From assembly GCA_902785785.1 (NCBI GenBank), contig CADAAA010000007.1, positions 62,001-126,000 of the forward strand: DNA of 64,000 bases, in the 5' to 3' direction. Positions 45,429-52,089 of the stretch are shown in pieces. Below the pieces are notes generated by a model. That model had not been told where the DNA came from, made no database searches, and was given only the letters and a program-made list of their open reading frames with translations. The translations under genes were made by a program, and so were the position numbers. The DNA is from an uncultured Bacteroidia bacterium (lineage in GTDB: Bacteria > Bacteroidota > Bacteroidia > Bacteroidales > UBA932). The number at the start of each line of letters is the position of its first letter. Position 1 is the stretch's first letter.

Positions 45429-48086
45429 TCAGAATTTCAGGTTAAGATTGATGTAAGGTATGGGGCAGGCGAAAACGGAAAGCATGCGTCCTGAAACTTT
45501 GTTGCCTTCGCTTGTGTCGAAGAAAACCGAATAGGCGTTCTTCCGCCCCGTGGCATTGTATACTCCCACCGTCCAGGACATGTGAGTAAGCTGCTTCAGA
45601 TAGTGTCCTGGTTCGATGTTGATGGCGAGGTCCAGCCTGAAATAGTCCGGGATCCTGTAGCTGTTGCGCTCAGAATAGGCCAGGCGCCACCCTCCTCCGT
45701 AGCTGTAGATTCCTACGGGCAGCGTGACCGGCCTTCCGGTGGCGTAATCGAGGTTGACTGAAAGGGAGTACCGGTGCGTAAACTTGTAGTTGGCCACCAT
45801 CTTTGCCTCATGCGGTTTATCGTGAGGGGCGTTGTACCAAGCTCCTCCGTTGATGGTCTCCACTCCGCGGTCATACATCTCGCGAAGCATGGAACGGGCG
45901 TATGAATACGATACCCATCCTGTAAGCTTGCCGGATGTTTTCTTGGCCATAAGCTCCACGCCGTAGGCTTTTCCGTAGGTTTCCACGAGGTCTTCGGCCA
46001 GATGCTCGTTCATCATCAATGTCGCTCCGGACTTGTAGTCAAGATAGTGCGAGGTATGCTTGTAGTACGCTTCCAGCGAGAGGTCTGCCTGCCCTCCGCC
46101 TATCGTCCAGTACAGGCCCGATGCTGCCTGCCATCCGTTCTGGGGGCGGATTTGAGCGTTGCTCAACTGCCAGCTGTCGATGGGGGAGATGGACGAAGTG
46201 TTCGATATGAGGTGTATGTACTGGCTCATCGTATTGAAGCCTGCCTTCAGCGAAAGGTCGTCCCGGAAGGAATACTTGCCGGAGATCCTCAGCTCGGGGT
46301 TCGAGTAGAATTTGGAAGGATTGAAAGCCGCCAGGCCACTGACGCGTACGCCGCCTTCGAGCATAAGCGCAGGTGTTACCGACCATGTATCACTGAAATA
46401 CACCGCTGGTTCGAGGGCGTTCTGCGTGTTCAGACGGCGCTCCGCTATGAGGCTGTTTTCATGGAGTGGTGATAGCTCTCCGGGCATGAGGTCATACCAT
46501 ATGGCCGATGCTCCGTAGGTGAAGTTATGCGCGCTTCCTGCGGCATAGTGGAATGTAGCCTTGGCGAATCCTTGCCTGATGGTCACTCCTATCCGGTATC
46601 CGGACATCTCGTTGAAATCGTTGTCGAACTGCGCTCCATACTGGTCGTATCCCGCTGAGGCAACGAGGTCCAGGCGGTTTCCGATCCGGCTTCTCCACTT
46701 CATGGAAACATCGAGGTTGGAGTAGCGGAAGGTAGTGTCACGACTGAAGGAGAATCCGTCCCTGGACCAGTAGGCGTACGCCTGGAATGTGTTCTTGTCA
46801 TTGACCTTGTGGGTAAGGCTGGCATTCAGGTCGCTGAAATCCGCGCTCCCTCCGTGGAAGTTGCTGTAGGCGGGCATCAGGTTCAGCAACCAATTGGAAT
46901 ATGTTGTCCTTCCTCCCATTATGAATGTGGTTTTCCCTTTCAAGATGGGACCTTCAAGGTGGAAGCGGCTCGTCAGCAGGCCGAGTCCGAGTGAGCCTGT
47001 GACCTTGTTTGAGTTGCCTTCCCGTCCCCGGACGTCCAGAACAGAAGAGATTCGTCCACCGAACTCGACCGGTATGGAACTCTTGTACAGCTCCACCTCG
47101 CTGATGACGTCTGGATTGAAGGCCGAGAAGATGCCGAAGAGATGGGTGGGATTGTACAAGATACCGTCATTGAAAAGGATAAGGTTCTGGTCTGTCGAAC
47201 CACCGCGGACGTTGAAACCGCTTGAAGCCTCGCCTACGGATTTCACTCCTGGAAGGGTAAGCACGGCCTTTATGATATCCCCTTCGCCAAAGGCCGAAGG
47301 GATCTTGGAGACGATGTTGATGCGCATCCTCTCCAGCCCTATCTTGGTGTCTCGGTGGTAAGAAACGGCATCGGCAGAGATGACTGCTCCGGACAGTGCC
47401 GTGACCTTCTCTTTCATCACTACATCGAGGGTGCCGTCATCGAACAGCTTGAGATTGAGGTGCATGTCGTCCAGGGAATAACCGCTGAGACTCAGCTGCC
47501 CGTCTCCGACCGGCAGGGAGATGCGATAGAAGCCGTCAGCATCCGTGACGGTATAGGCCCCGCTCGCAGTGTCATAAACCGAGACCCCCGTCAAGGGCTC
47601 TCCGCTGGATACATCCCTGACATGTCCGCTGAGATATACCTTTCCGCTTCGTCCAGCCCCTGGATCACCTATTTCGTATGTTTTATTGGCAAAGGTAACC
47701 ACCATGTTCTGTTCCGCAAGGAAGCGTTCCATCTCGGTGTTTTCCTTGTCTGGTGAATTGTCCTCGAAATATCCGGCGGGAAGAGAGGTAAAGACAGTCT
47801 TGCTATTGAGAATAAAGCAGGCGTTTCCGTAATAACTGATGATATACCCTTTTTCTCGGATCTGGTCAAAAGCTTGTTCCAGGAAACTGTCACGCGGAGC
47901 GCTGACGGTGAATGAGGACTGCTCCTTCTCGTCCATGATGAAGTATATCTCCGGATTGAATTCCTTGCGGAGGAAATGGACCAATGAGTCAAGCCCGACC
48001 CGTCTGACTTCCAGCGCCTCTTGCGCACTTGACATGCCCGATCCCAGGGCAAGTACCGTCAGAATGGTGAAAATGTATCTTTTCAT
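45429..48086 (-). CDS. TonB-dependent receptor with STN-like and carboxypeptidase-regulatory-like domains
   Basis: An 885-residue outer-membrane receptor of the DUF4249-partner subgroup. A signal peptide is followed by an STN-like domain (about 25-95), a carboxypeptidase-regulatory-like beta-sandwich (about 150-225), a plug (L-T-L-P-G-V-K-S-V-G-E, R-G-G-S-T-D-Q-N-L) and a barrel ending L-K-F. Despite the STN-like domain, no FecI/FecR genes lie next to it, so any signalling partner is elsewhere or lost. It overlaps the upstream gene by four bases. Confidence 0.92.
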   Translation of the reverse strand: MKRYIFTILTVLALGSGMSSAQEALEVRRVGLDSLVHFLRKEFNPEIYFIMDEKEQSSFTVSAPRDSFLEQAFDQIREKGYIISYYGNACFILNSKTVFTSLPAGYFEDNSPDKENTEMERFLAEQNMVVTFANKTYEIGDPGAGRSGKVYLSGHVRDVSSGEPLTGVSVYDTASGAYTVTDADGFYRISLPVGDGQLSLSGYSLDDMHLNLKLFDDGTLDVVMKEKVTALSGAVISADAVSYHRDTKIGLERMRINIVSKIPSAFGEGDIIKAVLTLPGVKSVGEASSGFNVRGGSTDQNLILFNDGILYNPTHLFGIFSAFNPDVISEVELYKSSIPVEFGGRISSVLDVRGREGNSNKVTGSLGLGLLTSRFHLEGPILKGKTTFIMGGRTTYSNWLLNLMPAYSNFHGGSADFSDLNASLTHKVNDKNTFQAYAYWSRDGFSFSRDTTFRYSNLDVSMKWRSRIGNRLDLVASAGYDQYGAQFDNDFNEMSGYRIGVTIRQGFAKATFHYAAGSAHNFTYGASAIWYDLMPGELSPLHENSLIAERRLNTQNALEPAVYFSDTWSVTPALMLEGGVRVSGLAAFNPSKFYSNPELRISGKYSFRDDLSLKAGFNTMSQYIHLISNTSSISPIDSWQLSNAQIRPQNGWQAASGLYWTIGGGQADLSLEAYYKHTSHYLDYKSGATLMMNEHLAEDLVETYGKAYGVELMAKKTSGKLTGWVSYSYARSMLREMYDRGVETINGGAWYNAPHDKPHEAKMVANYKFTHRYSLSVNLDYATGRPVTLPVGIYSYGGGWRLAYSERNSYRIPDYFRLDLAINIEPGHYLKQLTHMSWTVGVYNATGRKNAYSVFFDTSEGNKVSGRMLSVFACPIPYINLNLKF

Positions 48087-48817
48087 CTGGAGGCTATTCT
48101 AAGAAGTTCCTTGCAGAAAGTATCGAGGTCAACTCCCGGCATGTCCAGCCCGGCAGCTGAAATGGCCTTGCGGATCTCCTTGCGCCGCTCCGGGAACTTT
48201 TTCCTGAGATCCCCCTTGCTCCGGAAACGGCTTACGTGACCTTCACTATCCACGAAATAGTAAGTCTTGGTAATACCGAAATAGTTGTTGAGATTGGAAT
48301 TGTATGACGGGTCGTAATAACCTATAGGGTCTCCGTTCACGTTCTGTGAACTGTTCATCAGCCTCTTGGAGACATGTTTGTATACTTTCTCCGGCCCTTC
48401 CCCGAAAACCTCGTAGAACCCTTTGGGCAGTCCTGCCATGTCATCTCCTATGCCTACGAACAGCCTGCCTTCAGTCATGATGCTGCTGACGGTCTCGGGA
48501 CGGAGGGCAACGGCGACAGGGTTGTCACCCTTACGTACAAGTGCCAGGTCAGCCACGGCGTCGATGTTTACGAAAATGTCGTCGTAGAAATTTCCTTGGT
48601 ACGTAATCTGTCCCGGAGAGAATGTCGTAGAAGCCCAGTAAGGATTACCGTTGGCCGCATGTTCGTAGGTGGTGGCCTGTTTCCCCCGGAAGAGGACGGA
48701 GCCGTTTCCGGCTGCATTCTCGAAAGCCTTGAGTTCAGTGGTCGTCTGTGCCGAAGCAAAAAGGCTTGACAGTGCCAGGAAAAGACAGGAGGCTATTGTA
48801 ATAAATTCGTTTTTCAT
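48083..48817 (-). CDS. secreted hypothetical protein heading the second DUF4249 operon
   Basis: About 244 residues from the ATG at 48817, which opens a signal peptide (cut near A-S-A-Q). An ATG at 48850 lies within the upstream hairpin and is rejected. The C-terminal third is rich in Lys, Arg and Glu (S-K-G-D-L-R-K-K-F-P-E-R-R-K-E) and ends in helices. No named domain recognised. The four-base overlap with the receptor start indicates translational coupling, so it probably serves the receptor. Confidence 0.75.
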   Translation of the reverse strand: MKNEFITIASCLFLALSSLFASAQTTTELKAFENAAGNGSVLFRGKQATTYEHAANGNPYWASTTFSPGQITYQGNFYDDIFVNIDAVADLALVRKGDNPVAVALRPETVSSIMTEGRLFVGIGDDMAGLPKGFYEVFGEGPEKVYKHVSKRLMNSSQNVNGDPIGYYDPSYNSNLNNYFGITKTYYFVDSEGHVSRFRSKGDLRKKFPERRKEIRKAISAAGLDMPGVDLDTFCKELLRIASR

Positions 48818-48823
48818 GTGGCC

Positions 48824-48831
48824 CAAATATA
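48824..48831 (-). promoter_or_regulatory. -7 promoter box with very short or absent leader
   Basis: The minus strand reads TATATTTG with only six bases between the box and the ATG at 48817. If transcription starts at the usual distance, the mRNA would be leaderless or nearly so. No -33 match is visible. Confidence 0.5.
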
Positions 48832-48835
48832 CAAC

Positions 48836-48862
48836 AAAACCTGCGTTCATAACGCAGGTTTT
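48836..48862. terminator. hairpin terminator after the carboxylesterase pair
   Basis: A perfect 12-base inverted repeat (48836-48847 with 48851-48862, three-base loop) ends in TTTT on the minus strand, 31 bases after the stop of the esterase gene. It separates that operon from the receptor operon. Confidence 0.75.
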
Positions 48863-48892
48863 GATAAAAAAACTGCAAGTAATGCAATGTCT

Positions 48893-50461
48893 TTACTCCG
48901 ACTGGTGGAGGCGGTTGAACTCATCCAGTTGCTTGAAGCAGCAGGCGTTCAGTATCTCCTGGAGCGGACGGTCGAAGTTGTTCCGGACGTAGCACTCGTG
49001 GTCGAAGACGAAGCATTCGCCGTTCGCGGCAGTGTAAGGACGCCAGGCCGGGAGGCCTTCGACGTTCGGGTCGCCGGTGATGGCGAAATTGGCCCAGCTC
49101 CGGCTCATGTTGTCGGCCAGCTTCCAGTCGGCGTCGGTGACCTCGGGGAGCGTGCGGCCGTGACGGTCGGGAGTATTGAAGCAGAAGTTCAGCTCGTAGC
49201 CGTGGACGGACCCCTGGTCAGCCGGGGATTTCCATGTGAACATGTACATGTACATCGGGGCTTTCCTTTTGGCATAGATAGCATCCGCAGTGATCAGGGT
49301 TTTGGGACGGAACATCATGTCGATGGAGAGGAGGTCCTGGGGAGTGTAGTCCGGCCATGCCTCGGCAAAGGCCGCCACATACTCGTCCACGCGGTCCCCG
49401 AAGGTGGGCTTCAGCTGCTCTTTGGCCTCGTCAAGTGTCATGGGAGTGCCGTAGACGCGCCTCTGGAGCTCGTTGAAGGTGGTCCCGATCATCAGCGGAA
49501 CGTCATCGGAGATGCTGGCGAAATCCGGCTGGAAGGGCTGCTGGAGCAGCACTTCGCCGTCCGGCGCAGGGCCGAAGCCCCACATCATCGGCGTACCCGG
49601 GGACCGGGTGCCGATGCTGGCGGCCATGGCCCTCTGGCCGGCCGCGACAAGCTCGCCGTACGGCACGTCCTTCATCTTGTCCACCTCGTCAGGGCCGAAG
49701 CCCAACTGCTCCACCACCGCGCGGCCGAGCTCCTCGGCCATGGCCTTGGTGTTGACGTTGAGGATCGTACCGCTCATGATGATGGCCTTGTGGAACAGGC
49801 CCTTGGCGGCGGGCATGCACATCAATGTGCCGACCTTGCCGCCGCCTCCGGACTCGCCGAAGATCGTGACGTTGGACGGGTCACCGCCGAACGCCTTGAT
49901 ATTGTCCCTGATCCACTCCAATGCCTGCACGATGTCGAGCATGCCGACCATTCCGGAGTGTTTGTATTTCTCGCCGAAAGAGGAGAGATCCAGGAATCCG
50001 AGGATGTTGAGGCGATGGTTGAGGCTCACTACGACGACGTCCTGCTTGGCGAGACCATAACCGGGATTGCCGGCGGCCGAGCCGGAGTCGAAGCCGCCGC
50101 CGTGGATCCACAGCATCACTGGCTTGCTGGCCTTTGTGTCCGTCGTCCAGACATTCAGCACGCAGGAGTTCTTCTCGGACATTACGCTCTCGGGCATCTC
50201 ACGCCTGCCGTTGCCCTGCATCACCTGCGGCCCGAAGTGGTCGCAGACCATCACTGTGTCCCATTTGTCCACCGGCAGGGGAGGCATGAAGCGCTCAACC
50301 TTTGCATATGGGATGCCCATGAAAGCCATGGTACCATCCTCTTCAATACCCTTGACCTTTCCGTCCTTCGTACGAACTATGAGCGGGTCTGAAGGAGCGC
50401 AAGAGCAAACAGCCGCCGTCAGGGCGGCTGTTGCGAATATCAGCTTGAAAAGCGTTTTCAT
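48893..50461 (-). CDS. type-B carboxylesterase-family lipoprotein
   Basis: A 522-residue alpha/beta hydrolase. The oxyanion segment W-I-H-G-G-G-F and the nucleophile elbow G-E-S-G-G-G (Ser204) match the carboxylesterase/lipase type-B family. The usual F-x-E-D-C-L-x-L-N signature is altered to K-N-S-C-V-L-N-V-W. The signal ends C-S-C-A, so lipid attachment is likely. Its ATG overlaps the upstream esterase stop by one base (TAATG). Substrate is unknown: esters on plant polysaccharide or host compounds are possible. Confidence 0.9.
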   Translation of the reverse strand: MKTLFKLIFATAALTAAVCSCAPSDPLIVRTKDGKVKGIEEDGTMAFMGIPYAKVERFMPPLPVDKWDTVMVCDHFGPQVMQGNGRREMPESVMSEKNSCVLNVWTTDTKASKPVMLWIHGGGFDSGSAAGNPGYGLAKQDVVVVSLNHRLNILGFLDLSSFGEKYKHSGMVGMLDIVQALEWIRDNIKAFGGDPSNVTIFGESGGGGKVGTLMCMPAAKGLFHKAIIMSGTILNVNTKAMAEELGRAVVEQLGFGPDEVDKMKDVPYGELVAAGQRAMAASIGTRSPGTPMMWGFGPAPDGEVLLQQPFQPDFASISDDVPLMIGTTFNELQRRVYGTPMTLDEAKEQLKPTFGDRVDEYVAAFAEAWPDYTPQDLLSIDMMFRPKTLITADAIYAKRKAPMYMYMFTWKSPADQGSVHGYELNFCFNTPDRHGRTLPEVTDADWKLADNMSRSWANFAITGDPNVEGLPAWRPYTAANGECFVFDHECYVRNNFDRPLQEILNACCFKQLDEFNRLHQSE

Positions 50462-51921
50462 TACTGTCTTGCATTAGGGGAAAGAGGCTCGCCGAAGAAC
50501 GAAGCCTCGTTGTCATTCTCGTCGAGGCAGAACACCATGAAGCTCGGATCCTCCTTGGTGCAAGGCTTCCAGTCTCCCTGGGGATCGCTGTACTTGGCGA
50601 AGTTGGTCCATGCGGTGACCATCTTCTCGGCAAGGGCCCAGTCACCGTCAGTCCAGGGACGCCAGCAGTACTTGAGGGTCTTGAATACGAACCAGAGGTC
50701 GGAGGAGTGGAACGCTCCGCGCAGACGCTGGGTGACCTGAGGATGCTTGCCGTCGTCCGGCAGGGGACGCGCGAACTGGTAGGCGTATGCCTTGTTGCCC
50801 TTCTCCTGGCGGTCCTGGCAGAAAGCGGCGATGCCCGGAGGCATGTTGCCGGAGTCGTTCAGGGTGCAGCCTATCATGTAAGGGACATTGGCGAGGTTGC
50901 CTGACTTGGCAGCCGTGTCGAAATCCTGCTTGCAGACATATCCGTCAATGACAGGGGCGAACATGCCCATGCCGCCGCGCACTTCGTTGACGCGGTTGTA
51001 GATGTTCACGATGCTGAAGATCTCCTCGGTGGATGCTGCGCGCATCTTGTCGAGGTTGTCAAGCTTGGCCCAGTCCATGATCTCCTTATAATGATTCGCC
51101 TGTTCCTCGAGAGTCTGGGCGGGAGCTGGCTGGCGTGTGGGCATGCCGGGGATGGCCGGAGCCGGCATGGCGAAGCCCTGGGCGCTCATAATCACCGCCT
51201 TGTGGAAGAGGCCGCGGGCGATGGGGGACTCGCTGAGTGTGCGGGTGCTGCGGCCGCCGCCGCTCTGTCCGAAGATCATGACATTGTCGGGATCGCCTCC
51301 GAACTGTGCGATGTTCTTCTGGATCCACTTGAGGGCCTGGACCTGGTCCATGATGCCGTAGTTGCCGGAGGATCCGTGCTCGTTCTCCGCGATCAGGTCG
51401 GGATGCGACATGAATCCGAACATGCCGAGGCGGTAGTTGATGGTCACGAGGACCACGTCCTTGGAAGCGAACTCGTCACCGTAGAACTCGGGCTCGAAGC
51501 CCCAGCCTTCGCGCAGTCCTCCGCCATGGATCCACATGGCGACAGGAAGTTTGGCGTCAGGCTTTCCAGGTGCGGTCGTATAGACGTTGAGGTACAGGCA
51601 GTCCTCGCTGTACGCGGGCTCCTCGCCATAGCCCCATTCATCGGTATAGCCTCCGGGATAGTGCGTGACCTGGAATCCGGGATGGCCGAACCTGTCACAG
51701 ACCTTCACGCCCTCCCACGGGACGACGGGCTGAGGCTCCTTCCAGCGCAGCTGGCCGATCGGAGGAGCGGCATAAGGTATGCCCTTGTACACATAGACAC
51801 CTTTCTTCTCGGTGGATTTGATGCCCTGGACCTGGCCGCCTTCGATGGTCAGGACAGGATTGTACTCCTTGCACGCGAATAGTGCAAGGGCTGCCGCTAG
51901 GCAGATGACGATGCGTTTCAT
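50461..51921 (-). CDS. type-B carboxylesterase-family lipoprotein
   Basis: A 486-residue paralogue of the next gene. It keeps the family signature S-E-D-C-L-Y-L-N-V-Y, the oxyanion W-I-H-G-G-G, the nucleophile elbow G-Q-S-G-G-G (Ser220) and the His region G-A-F-H-S-S-D. The signal ends L-F-A-C-K, a lipobox. It is the first gene of a two-esterase operon, read divergently from the OB-fold/nuclease locus. A third homologue is cut by the right window edge. Confidence 0.92.
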   Translation of the reverse strand: MKRIVICLAAALALFACKEYNPVLTIEGGQVQGIKSTEKKGVYVYKGIPYAAPPIGQLRWKEPQPVVPWEGVKVCDRFGHPGFQVTHYPGGYTDEWGYGEEPAYSEDCLYLNVYTTAPGKPDAKLPVAMWIHGGGLREGWGFEPEFYGDEFASKDVVLVTINYRLGMFGFMSHPDLIAENEHGSSGNYGIMDQVQALKWIQKNIAQFGGDPDNVMIFGQSGGGRSTRTLSESPIARGLFHKAVIMSAQGFAMPAPAIPGMPTRQPAPAQTLEEQANHYKEIMDWAKLDNLDKMRAASTEEIFSIVNIYNRVNEVRGGMGMFAPVIDGYVCKQDFDTAAKSGNLANVPYMIGCTLNDSGNMPPGIAAFCQDRQEKGNKAYAYQFARPLPDDGKHPQVTQRLRGAFHSSDLWFVFKTLKYCWRPWTDGDWALAEKMVTAWTNFAKYSDPQGDWKPCTKEDPSFMVFCLDENDNEASFFGEPLSPNARQ

Positions 51922-51967
51922 AATGGATTGGTATTTGATGTTGGTTTAGTCCGTGTAGTGGTTTGTA

Positions 51968-51975
51968 CAAATATA
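51968..51975 (-). promoter_or_regulatory. -7 promoter box for the carboxylesterase operon
   Basis: TATATTTG on the minus strand, 46 bases upstream of the ATG at 51921. The CAAA (TTTG on the minus strand) at 51988-51991 is only 12 bp away, so the -33 is not standard. Confidence 0.5.
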
Positions 51976-52033
51976 GCCATATTATTTCAAAGAAAATGTC
52001 CGTGCCGGCTCATCTTCTTTCACAAATAATCCG

Positions 52034-52041
52034 TATCTTTA
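52034..52041 (+). promoter_or_regulatory. degenerate -7 box for the OB-fold/nuclease operon
   Basis: TATCTTTA differs from TAnnTTTG only in the last base and lies 48 bp before the first gene of the locus. No -33 match is seen, so activation by a regulator is possible. Confidence 0.4.
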
Positions 52042-52089
52042 TACCCTTAAGAGACAAAACTAATAATCAATAAAAAGCAACAGATAGTT

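Noticed and set aside
51922-52089. Riboswitch or tRNA in the divergent gap before the nuclease operon
   Set aside because: No cloverleaf or conserved aptamer pattern is visible. The AT-rich bases are adequately explained by two promoters.
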